The notes beneath the pieces were generated by a model. The model searched no databases and was not told the DNA's origin. It worked only from the letters and a program-made list of their open reading frames with translations. Below are positions 52,354 through 64,000 of a DNA stretch of 64,000 nucleotides, piece after piece. Source of the DNA: Mycoplasmopsis maculosa (lineage in GTDB: Bacteria; Bacillota_I; Bacilli_A; Mycoplasmatales; Metamycoplasmataceae); NCBI RefSeq assembly GCF_900660665.1, contig NZ_LR215037.1, positions 124,001-188,000 on the forward strand, given 5' to 3'. Made by a program: the position numbers and the translations under genes. Every line of letters begins with the position of its first letter. Positions within the stretch are counted from its first letter, which is position 1.

Positions 52354-52914
52354 TTTCTTCCTCTTACATATCAATAAAATTATTATTACATAATTTTTTA
52401 ATTTTTTTTGCTAAAAATACTATAAATATGAAACAAAAATGAAAAAAGTATTTAAAATAACATTGCTTTATTAGATAATCTTTTTTTAGTATATAATTAA
52501 AATAGTCACACCTGTTAGAAATATATTAAAATGACCGTTTTTGGTCATTTTTATTGTTTTATTAAATCATTTGTTTACATTTTTTAATTAATATTCTATT
52601 TAATTTGAAAAGTTTTTTATTTTCACTTATTTTTAAATTAAATTAATATTAAATTTTACTTATTATTTTTTTAAGCATAAATTGGTGAAAATTATATTAA
52701 ATATTCTAAATTTTTTAATAATGTTTTACTTCTTTAAATACTACTTTATTAAGATTTTAAAATTTTCGTTTTTTTACAATAAATACTATTTTTATAATAA
52801 AAAATATTTTGTTGTGTTAATTTTTTTATATTTAAAATATTTTTATGATATATTTATAAAATAAAAAATAATTAAAATGTAAATATGTATAAAAACTTTA
52901 GAAAGGTAAAAAAC
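52354..52914. other. AT-rich spacer with a repeated hairpin
   Basis: 561 bases without a credible gene; a 60-codon hydrophobic frame at 52682-52864 lacks a ribosome-binding site and is of extreme composition. A TATAAT (near 52490) is followed after about 40 bases by the hairpin ATGACC/GGTCAT and a T-run (52531-52555), which could make a tiny transcript. Confidence 0.4.
52528..52566 (+). repeat. Hairpin repeat, copy 1
   Basis: AATGACC-loop-GGTCATTTTTATT and about 15 further bases nearly identical to 54039-54074. The two copies flank the lipoprotein gene at 52915-53934. Confidence 0.55.
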
Positions 52915-53934
52915 ATGAAAAAAAATAAATTAATATATTTAGGAACTTTAACAACATTAACAACAATTCCCTTTATTGCTGCATCATGCAATATGAAACA
53001 AGAAAATAAAGATGTAGTACAACCTGAAAACTCTGTTAATCCTTCAACACCAGAAAGTGATAAAAAATCTGAAGGAACAGGAACAAACAATCAAAATACT
53101 AGTGGAGATCAAAAAGAATCTGATAAACAAGTTTCTCCAAATAAAGATGTAAATGAAGTTTCAAAACCAAAAGTAGAAGGAAGTAATTCTGGAAATGATC
53201 AAGTAGATAAAACTGAAGAAGAAAAATTAAAAGAAGAATGAAATAAGTATAAAACTGAAATTTTAGAACCTAAATTAAACGCTGCTATAGAATTATCTAA
53301 TACTTTAGGAAGTATAGAGTATTTAGAAGTTGAAAAAATAACTTTAAATAAATTAATTATTGATCCTTTAAATGCTTTTAAAGAAAATCAAGAAATAGAT
53401 AATACTTTAAAAACCAGAGCAGAAGAATTTATAAGTCAAAATTATGAAGTATTAACAAATTTTTTAAAAGATGAAAAGGAAAAATGACAGGGAATTATAA
53501 ATCTTAAAAGAGATGATGCAGAATATCCTAAATATGTAAAAAATATTAAATTAGGTGCCAATAAAATGTCAACAGGATTAATGGTTCTTATACAAAATGC
53601 ATTAGCATCTATAGGACAAGCTAAAGGTGTTGATAATGAACAAGCTACTAAATTAAGAGAAATTTTTAATGAATTAAATACTTTAAACATTTTTGGTGAA
53701 TATAATGACTTATTCTTCCAACCAAGAAACGACTATGAAAATGAACCTGAAGTTCCTAAAACAAATGCTCAAGATTTAGGAACTAAAGAAAAGATTAAAG
53801 AGCTTTATGCAAAAATCGCAAATTTTGTTAACACAAGCATTGGTAAATTTAATGAAATAATGAATGAAAGACCTAATACAGTTGAAATGATTGTTAATGC
53901 TAGTGATTATACTTTAGATGCTTGAAAAATATAA
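52915..53934 (+). CDS. Surface lipoprotein
   Basis: 339 aa. Signal peptide with lipobox FIAASC (Cys about 24), a hydrophilic Ser/Asn/Lys/Glu linker of about 75 residues, then a helical domain. ATG 52915 follows GAAAGG, preferable to an ATG at 52885. The frame passes two TGA (Trp) and ends DAWKI at TAA 53932-53934. No known domain. Two hairpins follow. Confidence 0.75.
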
Positions 53935-53940
53935 TTTAAT

Positions 53941-54010
53941 AAAATAGCCTAATAAAAAGGTTATTTTATTTTAAAAAATATAAAAATGATAACCAAATTT
54001 TATTGGTTAT
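53941..54010 (+). terminator. Tandem hairpins after the lipoprotein
   Basis: AAAATAGCC/GGTTATTTT (53941-53949 with 53959-53967, one G-U) with a T-rich tail is the terminator. A second hairpin ATAACCAA/TTGGTTAT (53989-53996 with 54003-54010) follows. Confidence 0.6.
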
Positions 54011-54038
54011 AATATAAATATGTAAATTACATTTTATC

Positions 54039-54074
54039 AATGACCATTTCTGGTCATTTTTATTATTTTATTAA
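54039..54074 (+). repeat. Hairpin repeat, copy 2
   Basis: Second copy of the AATGACC/GGTCATT hairpin with the same T-rich 3' flank as at 52528-52566. A TATAAT lies about 30 bases upstream (54008-54013). Confidence 0.55.
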
Positions 54075-54562
54075 GATACTGTCACTTCGTATGTGTGAAC
54101 TGATACAACATTTGAGGTAGCTTTTTCTGTTCCATATTATGAAATTGCTTTTTTACCAAAATCATTTGTTGTACTTTCTACAAAGTTTTCTGCGTTAGTG
54201 TATTTCATATAATCTGTAATAACATCTAATAATAAATCACCTTCAGCATGTAATGTTTATTTTGGTGACTTAGCATAATCTAACATAGCATATTGATCGC
54301 TACCAATTGCTAAGTAATCATTTGTAGCAATGTAATATTTTTGATCTGGCACTAAAGCTTTATCATTAGTCATTACTAAGCTATCAACTAATTTATAAGC
54401 ACGTTGTCCATTTTTGTCATAAGCTTGTTTATATTGAACTTTTTGTTCTTCTGAATCTTTTTCTGTATATTTATTTACACTACATGAAATAGCAACAACT
54501 AGTAAAGTAGTAGCTGGTATTGCTATACTTGAAAGTAGTATTAATTTTTTATTTCTTTTCAT
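54071..54562 (-). pseudogene. Remnant of a secreted 5'-nucleotidase-like lipoprotein
   Basis: A normal signal peptide and lipobox (VVAISC) is followed after about 45 residues by a segment resembling the C-terminal domain of UDP-sugar hydrolase/5'-nucleotidases: YYIATNDYLAIGSDQYAML, then TLHAEGDLLLDVITDYM. The metallophosphatase domain (about 350 residues) is deleted and two in-frame TAA codons (54257-54259 and one about 37 codons later) break the remainder. It is a dead gene, formed by internal deletion. Confidence 0.72.
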
Positions 54563-55004
54563 TTTTTGTTTCTTTATTTTATATTCAAAATATCATTATC
54601 AAATTAAATATTTTATTTTTATTAAAAATATGAAAATTTTTATATTTTTTTCATAAAAATAAGAAAACTTATATTAATTAATATATAAATGATTAAAATA
54701 GCATTATATTTTATAAAAAATTAAATTTTGTTTTTTTAAAAATGAAAATTTAAAAATATTTTTTAAAACTTTATTTATATTTTTATTAATAACTAGAATA
54801 AACGAAAATAACTTTTTTATAGATATTTTAAGTTAATTACGATGATATGTTTTAATGCTATTTTTTTAATAGTTTAAATAGACATTAATAAATACAAATA
54901 TGTTTTAACATTTTGCTTTTATGAATTATTTTTAAAAGTAGTAGAATATATATGTTATAAATTTTAATTTATAAATTAATATTCATAAAAAACGAAAGGA
55001 AAAT
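54563..55004. other. AT-rich spacer before the giant surface gene
   Basis: 442 bases without a gene. It should hold the promoter of the giant gene, but no -35/-10 pair with good spacing is evident; a GAAAGGA ribosome-binding site lies at the end. Confidence 0.4.
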
Positions 55005-58000
55005 ATGGACAATAAAAAGAAAGTCATAGCTGGCTTACTCGGAACTGCAGCCGTGAGTTCAGCAACTATAGCAGCAACCTTAACAATAAGATGTGCTCAA
55101 AATGGCGAAAATATTAATGACCATATCATAAAAGAGATAAATGCTTTAGATAAAGACGTCTTATCTGAAATAGATAATCTAAAAAATAGTCCAGATTCTT
55201 ATGAAGTAATTTATAAAGCAAAAGATGCTTTAGAAAATGCTAAAAATAAGAAGAAAGATATTTTAGATATTATCAAAGAAACTAAAGCAATAGGCAAAAA
55301 TATTGATGAAGCTTTAGCAAAACTTGATAAAGATATCGAAACTCTTGAAAAGGAATTAAATAACAATAGAACTTATAATGAAGATAGAGCTAAAAAGTTA
55401 ATCGACAGATTATCTGATTCAAATAAAAACAAAGAAGAATTAAAAAAACTTCTTGAAAAAGATCCTTTATCTGATGATGAGTTAAAAAGTATTATTGACA
55501 AATCTAATGAAATTTTAGATAATGCTAAAAAAGATGCATTATCTGAAATTGATAAACTTAATGATTCTGAACTTAAAAAAGAATTATTAGATAAATTAAA
55601 CGATCCTAATGTTACTGAAGAAGCTCTTGCTCCTTTAAAAGAAAAAGCAAAAGAACAATTAGACAAATCTAAACAAGAAACATTAGATGAAATTAATAGA
55701 TTGAGCGATCCAAAGAAAAAAGAAAAACTGTTAGAAGTTATTAAAAACCCTAATAGTACAGAAGCTGAAATTAATAAAGCTAAAGAAGATGCAAAAAAAG
55801 CAATCGAAGAATTAAAAAAAGAAGCATTAAAAGAATTAGATAAATTAAATGGTTCTTCTAATAAAGAAGAATTTGAAAATAAAATTAATGCTGATAACAT
55901 TACTGAAGATGCAATTAAAGAAGCATTAAAAGAAGCTAGTGCACTTTTTGATAAAGTTAAAGAAGATGCAAAAGCTAAAATAGCTGAATTGACTGATGAC
56001 GCTTTAAAAGCTAAATTGCTTGAAGAATTAGATAAAGCAAAATCTATTAATGATATTAAATTAGTTGAAACAAAAGTTGATACTTTAAAAGAAATTGAAA
56101 GCATTACTGATGATGCTTTAAAACAAGAATTAACAAATAAAGTTAACGAAATCACTCCTGAAACTGAAAATGCTATTGATAAAGCTAAAGATTTAGTTAC
56201 AGAAGCTCAATTAGCTAAATTACCATATCCTTCTGGTATGCAAGCTCCAGCTGTTAGTGAAATTAGAGATAAAATAAACGCTATTAAAAACAATGAAGCT
56301 TTAAGTGAAGCTGAAAAAGAAGCAAAAATTAAAGAAATTAAAGATACTTTTGCTGATTTAACACAAAAAATAAATGATGCTAAAGAAGCTATTAACAAAT
56401 TAAGTGAAGCTAAAAAACCATCATTGTTATCACAACTTGATAATGCAAATTTAATTCATGGTGAAGAAGTTAATACTCCTCAAGAATTTGATGAATTAAA
56501 AGCTGCTATTGATAGTGCAGCAGCAAATGATAAAGCGAGTGCTGCTACCGTAATCGATAATATTACTGGTTTAACAACTGCGCAAAAAGAAGATTTAAAA
56601 AATAAATTAAAAGATTCAGAAACAGATACAATTGACGAAATTAATAAAATTATCGATGAAGCTAATGTTAGAGCTGCTAAAAATGCTTTAGAAGACAAAG
56701 TAAAAGCAATGAAGTATCCTACTGATGATACAAATCCAAATGATTTTGCAACAGCTATTGATAATTTACTTATTGAAATTAATAGCGATGAAGAAGGCAA
56801 AAAAATTGATACATTAGAAAAAGCTAAAGCTTTTGAAAACAAAATCAATGAAATGAATCCAGTTATTGAAGAAATTAGAAAAAAACTTGGTGAAGTTACA
56901 GGTGATAAAACAGCTTTAGTTGAACAATTTAAAAATGCTGATACTTTAAAAAAACTTAATGATACTTTAGCAGCAGTTAATGAAAAAATAATGGAAGAAT
57001 CTATAGCTGCTAAAAAAGCTGAATTAGATGCTATTATTGATGCTTTAGCTTATCCTAATGCTTCAGCTACTGCTAAAGGTGATCTTAAGGCATTGTATGC
57101 TGGTGATAAAACATTAGAAGAATTAGAAGTTATTAGAGCTAAAATTCAAGATGGTGAAAATAGTGTTGAAAGTAAATTAGCAGAAGCTAAGAAAAAAATA
57201 GCTAAATTACCAACTAATAAACAAGAAGCTTTAAATAATCAATTAAATTTAACAGATACTGATGCTGAATTTGAAGCATTAAATCAAGCTATAGCACAAG
57301 CTATGAATGAAACTAAAGACGCTAAAAAATCTGAAATTGATTCTTTAACTAATTTAACTGATGATCAAAAAGATGCATTAAAACAAGAAATTGATAGAGC
57401 TGATAATGATGCTGAAATTGAAAGAATTAAAGGAAAAGCTGAATTATTAGACAAAATTGCAGAAGCTAAGAAAATAATTACTCCAGATGATTATGCTTTA
57501 GCAAATGATCCTGAAGTAACTAAAATTATTGAAAATACAATCAAAAATCTTAATGATTTAATTGAAGGTGCTAATACACAAGATGAAATAGCTAAAAAGA
57601 AAGCTGAATTAGATAGATTAAATGAAAAATTAGCTGAATTAAAACGTAATATTGAAAGTTTAACTGATGCAGATGTATTAAATCCTGAAGAAACCAAAAA
57701 AGAATTAGCTAAAGAATTAGCTAAAGTAGATAATTTAGATGAAGCAAGTTCAGTTGAATTAGAAATTGAAAAAGCTAAACTTAAAAAATTAGCTGCTGAT
57801 TTAGAATATCCAGGGAAACCTTCTGCTGATGCTAATCCAAAGGTATTGCCTACAGCTGTAACTGATATCCATGAATTAATAGATGCTGTTGATACAACAG
57901 TAGAAGACAAAGAAGCTGTTAAAGCTAAATTAGCTGAACTTAAAAAGAATATTACAGGTAAAGAATCTAGTGATTTACCAGCTAGAATAGCTGAAGCTAA

Positions 58001-61000
58001 AGCTAAAATAGCTGAAATTAGAGAAACAGCAGAAAAAGCAAATAGAGAACCTGCTTTACTAGCTGAATTAAATAGAGCTAATACTCCTGAAGAATTTGAT
58101 GCTTTATTAGAAAATATTGCTTTTACAAAAACATCGTCTGATGTTGAATGACGTGACAAATTAAAAGAAAACCTTAAAAAACAAGCTGAAGCTTTAGGAT
58201 ATCCTGGTGGTTCAGGTTCACAAGCTGTTAATGATATTAAAACTATAATTAATGGTTTAACAGATAAACAATTAGAAGAATATGCTGAAACAGGCATTGA
58301 TGCTTTAGATAAAAAAATTAAAGCTGCTAAAGATAAAATTGCTGAATTGTCTCCTTCTAAACAAACTGAATTAAATAATTTATTAAACTCAGCTAATACA
58401 GATCAAGAATTTACTGATTTAGACAGAGCTATTAAAGAAGCTAAAAATACTGGTAAAAATGAAATTGAATCTAAAATTGATTCTTTAACTAATTTAACAG
58501 AAGATGAAAAACAAACTCTTAAAGAAGAATTATTAAATTCTGACGGTACACCAAAAACAAATTCAGAAATGAATGATATTCTTTTAAAAGCTAAAAAAGA
58601 TGATCTTAAAAAACTAATTGATACAATTCCTTATCCTTCTGGAACAAGTTCAGATGCTAACAGAATATTAAAAGGTGAAGTTGCTGCTTTAAATAGTGAA
58701 ACTGATTTAGACGCTAAAAAAGAAGCGCTAGAAAAAATAAAAACAGCAGTTACAAATGCAAATGAAAGAATTGCTGCTTTACCATATGCTCCTGAAAATG
58801 GAAGTGCTATACCTGAAGGTAAAAGAAATCTTAACAATAGTTTAAATTCTGCTACTACAGAAGAAGCTATTAATGCTTTAGCTCCTTCAACTGAAAAAGA
58901 CAAAATGGATAAATATAATGAACTTATTAATTCAACTAAGAATCCATTTACAGCAGGTAAAAAAGCAGAATTAAATTCTTTATTAAATGCTTTACCAAAT
59001 GAAGAAAAAGAAAAAGAATTAAAAGAAGCATTATATAATGCAAAACGTAATCAAGTTATTGCTGCAATTAATGGTTTAACAAACTTAAGTTCAGCTAAAA
59101 AAGCAGAATTAACAAATGCTTTAGCAACATTTACTGAAACTGATAAAAACTTAACTCCTAATCAATTAGAAGCTAAACTTGAAGAATTAAACAATAAAAT
59201 TCTTAAAGCTAAAAGAGAAGATGTTAAGGCTAAAATTGAAGCTTTACCATATCCAGGTAATAAAGAAGATAATACTCAAGATACAGCTGAAGTTAAAGAA
59301 TCATTTACCACTTTAAAAGATGGAGTTGATACCTTAGATGAAGCAGGTATTGAAGCTAAATTACGTGATTTAGAAACATTAAAAGATAAAATTTTAGAAT
59401 TAAAAGCTAATGCTGAAGATATTGTTAATACAGAAGCAGAAATAGAAGCATTTGAAGAATTAAATAAATTAACAAATCCTACTGAAACATCTGCTATTGA
59501 TTTAGCTATAGCAAAAGGTAATGGAATTGATGAAATTGATAAATTAACTAATTTAAGTACAAGTCAAGCTACTGAATTTAAAAATCAAATTAAAGCTGTT
59601 ACTTCTCAAGATAAAATTCAACCAATTATTGAAAGTGCTAAATTAGAACAAAAAAGAGCTAGAATTAAGAATTTAGTAGATACTATTCCTTATCCAAATG
59701 TTGGCCAAACTGATCAAAATCAAGATAATACTAGTGTTGCTGCTTCAAAACAAGCTATAAAAGATTCATTAAACGGTTTATCAGATTCTGAATTAGACGT
59801 AAAAGAAGCAGAAATTATAAGACTTAAAGAATTGATGCAAACTAAAAAAGATTCAGTTCCTACATTACCTTATCCAGACACCAATGCTGCGGCTAAAAAT
59901 TTAATTTTAAATGCTTTAGATAAAGTTACAAGTATTGATGAATTAAATCAAGTATTACCAAATGATTGATCATCAAAAGTAACAAAATATAAAGATATTA
60001 TTACCAATTACACAAATAACGATAGTAGTTTAATTAGTAAATTAAATGAAACTTATCCTACTAGTCCAAGCGCTGAAAATAAAGATGAAAATAGTTTAAA
60101 AACTGCTATTTTTAATAATGTTAAAAATCCAATTTCAGAATTTATTAACGCTGCAACCTCTCAATTTACTCCTGATAAAAAGAGAGAATTATTGCAAAAA
60201 TTAGATGCTATAACTGAACCTATTGCAACTACTACTCAAGAAGAATTAAAAAATAAATTAGATGCTCTTAATAATTTATTGGTTGAAGCTAAAAAAGAAC
60301 ATTATAAAGGTGAAATTAATGCTTTAGTATTACCTACAAATAATTTGGCAAAACCAAATACATTAGCTTCTGATTTTTCTACTTCAAAACAAAATCTTAT
60401 AAATAGTATTGTAAATCCTATTAACAACAAAAATGATTTTGCTACAGTAGAAACTAAAATAAGCAGTATAAAAGATAAATTCACTGAAATTTCTAATTTA
60501 TTAAATAATTCAACTAAATTTAATGATAAAAATAATGAAGCAAAAAATGAATTTATTAAACAATTAGCAAAAGCTGATTCAGAAGACAAAATTAATTCAT
60601 TAAAAGAAAGAATTGAAAAATACTTAAATTTAGAAGAAATAATTGATGGAATAGATCCTATTACAAATGGTGGTCCAGATGATCAACCAAGACTAGCTAA
60701 TGAAGGTTTAAATAAATTAAAAGCTGAACTAAGAAAGAAAATATCTACAGCTACAACAACAGAAGCTCAAGAAACATATAGAAATTTACTAAATGCTAAT
60801 GCTACATTAGTTTCAAACTTAAAAACTTCATTATCAGGAGATATTTTAATTGCTAGAAGATTATTAGAAGAAGCTTCTACTAAAACTAATCCAACTGATT
60901 TAACAGAAATAGCTACTAGAGCTAGAGAAATTAAAAATGTTATTCAAAGAGAATTCTGAACTCATAATAATGGTAATGAACTAAGGGATAGAATTAGAAA

Positions 61001-64000
61001 TCAATGATTAACAGGGCCTTCTGATAATCCTAGATTTGATATAAATAATCCAGATGCTAACATCAATGATTATTTAACTTATGATGACTTAATAAAAAAA
61101 TTATTAACAAGAACATCAGTAGCAGATGTTAGAAATGTTATTGCTGAAATTCCTAAATATAAAAAATTAGTTGAAACAAAAAGAAAAGCAAATGAAATTA
61201 ATTCATTAATTCAAAATGCTAGTGATAACAATGATCCAGCTAAAAGAGCTATTGAATCATTAAAATATAAAGCTTTAACAGATAATACAGCTAGTGATAT
61301 TGAAACTACAAATAAATACTTAGGTAATGTTGTAAAAGCAAATGGACAAGTTACAAGTGGATTCTATAAAGATGCACACGATACATTAAATTCAATAGGT
61401 AATGAAGCTAATAGATCTGTTTTAAAAGGTCTTTTAGATAATGTTGCTACAAGTTTAAAAGATACAAATGTTAAGACAAATATTGATAATTTGAGAGTTA
61501 AAATAAATGAATTTAAGCAATCATACGACGCTGCAAAAAGAGCACTAGATCAATACAAAGCAAATCCAAATAAAAATGATGATAAAGTTATAGAACTTGA
61601 AACAAAATTAAATTCAGTTACTACTAAAGAAGGAACAACAGGTGCTGACGCATTATTAGCTGAAATTAATTCTGCAACAACTGAATCTAATAACAAAAAA
61701 CCTGCTGAAGTTGCAAAAGCACAAGCTGAAATTGATAAATTAGATGCTGCTAGTTCAGTAAGAAAAAGATTACAAAGAGAATTAGATGCTGAAAAAGCTA
61801 AAGATGTAGTTGATCAAACAGTTCTTGATGGAATTAAACAAGATGTTGCAACTGAAATAGCTGCAATTGATACTAAAAAAGTTAGAATTCAGGAATTATT
61901 GGGTCAATTACCTGCTAATAATACAGTTAAAACACAAGAAGAAGCTAAAGTTGATGCAGTTAAAGAATCTTCAGGTTATGATGCTATTATTAGTGCTTTA
62001 GAAACTGAAAAAAATAAAATTGATACAGCTAAAGCTGAAGCACAAGCTGAAATTGATAAAATTACAAATCAAGATGAAAAAGATAGATTACAAGGATTAT
62101 TAGATTCAGCAGCAAATGTTTCAGATATTAATAATGTTAAAGCTGCAGCTGAACTTCAATTAGCAAAAGAAGCCGCTATTGCAGAAATTAATAAATTAAC
62201 ACTTGTAACAGATAAAAAAGGTTATATTGATAGAATTAACGAAGCTACATCAGATGCAGATATAAACGCTATTGTAGAAGAAGCTAAGCTAGAAAACAAT
62301 AAAGAAAGAGTTAAAAATTTAGTAGATACTATTCCTTACCCTAATGTTGATTCAAGTGCAGTAGATACTGCAAAGGCACATATTAAAGAAGCTATTGATA
62401 GAATTACTAATACAACAGATTTAGCTACTAAAGAAACTGAAATTAATAATATCAAGACAAAGATGACAACAAAAATTACTGAAACAGATAATTTACCTTA
62501 TGTTACAAGTAATTCTCCTGCTAAAACTAAAATTAAAAAAGGTCTTGATACTATAGAACGTCTTTCTGACTTTGATAGAGTTCTCCCTGATGATTGAAAT
62601 GATAAAGTTGCAAAATACAAGAAAATCGTTTTAGATAATTTTGGTGATGTTTCAGGATTGTATACATATAGAGTTGATAATACATATCCTTTAGGTCAAG
62701 CAGAAAACCTTGATGAATATAATCTTCAACTACAAAGTTTTGATACATTAAAACAAAAAGTTATTTCTTATATTGATGATCGTAATTCTAAAATATCAGC
62801 TACTAAAAAAACTGAATTAAAAAATCAATTAAATGCATTGCAATCCCCTACACAAAATACAACTTTTGATCAATTTAATGATTTAATTAATAGTATAAAA
62901 GCTATTAAAGCAAATGCTGAATTAGAACATAAAAGAGGTCAAATTTTAGAAAGACTAAACGGTTGATCAGCTGATAATAATGACGCAAAAACAGAATTTA
63001 AAAAACAAGCTGATAATGCTGCTGACTTATCTAAACTTGAAGGTTTAGAAAGAAAAATAGACAAGTATGCTGAATTAGAAAGAATCATTACACACACTGT
63101 TTCAAACACAAACTATGGCAATGGTGGTTCTTATCAAGATAGAAATTCTGTTAACGCATCATTAATAAGTGCTAAAGCTGAAATGAGAACTAAATTATTT
63201 AATAATATAGCTACTGAATCTGCGATGGAAAATCTTAGACCTCTTATTAATAAATTTAGAGATTTAGGATCTGCATTAAGTTCAGGTTTAGGTAATGATA
63301 TCCTTCTTGCTAAGTCATTGTTTGAAGAATCAAAAACAGCTAATACAACAGATAAAATGCAAGCTATTATTGATAAAGTTCAACCAATTAAAGATGCTGC
63401 TAATAGATATTGAAGTAATTCAACAAGAGCAAATTTTGCAAATAATGCATCAAATAGAGATTGACCTACTAATGGAAGATTTAATAAAACAAGACCTACT
63501 GAAAATACTGATAAAGTTGTACCATATTCTGATTTAACAGATAAAATGAGAACTAGAACAACAGCTGCAGAAATTGATGCCATAACAAATACAGAAGTTC
63601 CTAAATTAGCTTCTTTAGTTAATACAAAAAGAAAAAGCACTTCTGATAGAAATATGCCTGATAATGTAAAACAAGCATTAACAAATAAAGCTTTAGAAGC
63701 TAACAATGCTGCTGAAGTTGATACTATAAACAATTACTTTGGTGATGTTTCTAGAACAAATGCTCAAATTACAGGCGGATATTACAAGGATGCTAAAGAA
63801 CAAATTGAAGCAGTGCCTCTAAGTAATAGAACTGATTTACAAAGAGATTTAGATAATGTTACTACAGATAATAATGGTGATGTAACTGGAAACATTGATA
63901 AATTAAGAGATAAGGCTCGTTTATTTAAAGAAGCTTATAATTCAGTTGATACAACTTTAAATAACTTTAAAAATTCTTATGGTAGAACTGATCAACAAGT
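55005..64000 (+). CDS. Giant repetitive helical surface protein, N-terminal 2,998 residues (continues beyond window)
   Basis: One uninterrupted frame with rare TGA-coded Trp, open to the right edge. The N-terminus has a basic start and a hydrophobic segment (about 5-28) that may be a signal anchor; the ATG follows GAAAGGA. The body is built of helical repeats of about 50-160 residues marked by a YP motif: LPYPSG (about 405), MKYPTD (569), LAYPNA (681), LEYPGK (934), LGYPGG (1065), IPYPSG (1208), LPYPGN (1413), IPYPNV (1561 and 2441), LPYPDT (1622). Linkers such as DSLTNLT recur. This resembles GA/FIVAR-type three-helix modules of giant bacterial adhesins. A larger unit of about 2.5 kb (from about 59,650) is repeated from about 62,300. 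Binding of host matrix or serum protein is inferred. Confidence 0.85.

Noticed and set aside
52682..52864. A 60-codon plus-strand frame
   Set aside because: Almost entirely Phe, Tyr, Ile, Lys and Asn, with no ribosome-binding site and no context; expected by chance at this composition.
55373..58297. Long minus-strand frames opposite the giant repeat gene
   Set aside because: They are Ser/Leu/Ala-rich mirror images caused by repeated GAA/GCT/AAA codons on the coding strand, with no ribosome-binding sites.
55005..64000. Several separate genes instead of one giant gene
   Set aside because: All gaps between the open stretches are single TGA codons in the same frame, with no TAA or TAG and no internal ribosome-binding sites; with TGA as Trp it is one continuous gene.

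Overview
The window is a piece of a very AT-rich Mollicutes (Mycoplasma/Mycoplasmopsis-type) chromosome. TGA is read as tryptophan throughout, many lipoproteins carry a classical lipobox, and mollicute hallmarks are present: MIB/MIP immunoglobulin-cleaving pairs, a mutator-type IS, huge repetitive surface proteins and a fermentative metabolism. Coordinates below join reading frames across TGA codons.

Layout. (1) 1-10.4 kb is mostly housekeeping: a membrane protein cut by the window edge, two glycine tRNAs, a glucose-type PTS EIIBA protein, D-lactate dehydrogenase overlapping an aquaglyceroporin, an MsrA-MsrB fusion with an ATT start and a decayed MsrB half, a helical surface protein, tpiA-ligA and a membrane protein. 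(2) 10.4-26.2 kb is an accessory defence/mobile island: a UPF0236 transposase-like gene, AbiF with three tandem small RNAs sharing one pseudoknot design, DUF3800 with four small RNAs (three of them kissing-loop homologues) and a 51-aa protein, a lipoprotein, an operon with a Dam-type methylase flanked by two paralogous unknown proteins plus RuvA, an unknown protein followed by another pseudoknotted RNA, a dead IS256-type transposase, AbiH, and an EcoRI-type methylase truncated by an IS30 remnant. (3) 26.2-38 kb holds a lipoprotein and two tandem MIB-MIP pairs. (4) 38-45 kb is housekeeping: HAD phosphatase, the deoD-pdp-deoC nucleoside catabolism operon, plsY, tRNA-Trp(CCA), ychF and a YwaF-type membrane protein. 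(5) 45-64 kb holds surface proteins mixed with efp and pyrG. It includes a surface gene and pyrG each interrupted by one in-frame TAA, a 5'-nucleotidase remnant, and the first 2,998 codons of a giant repeat protein that runs off the window.

How it fits together. The most interesting part is 12.2-14.6 kb, where two protein families already known to co-occur with structured RNAs (AbiF and DUF3800) lie tail to tail with seven compact RNA genes between them. Most have their own promoter and terminator, and helices that differ in sequence but keep pairing. A third protein-plus-pseudoknot-RNA unit lies at 21.4-22.2 kb. Repeated borders (a lipoprotein 3' end duplicated at 13.5 and 15.2 kb; an 80-bp leader duplicated at 22.35 and 26.1 kb) suggest cassette-wise gain. 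The RNA structures were drawn by eye and need covariance modelling; the coding calls rest on motifs, not database searches.
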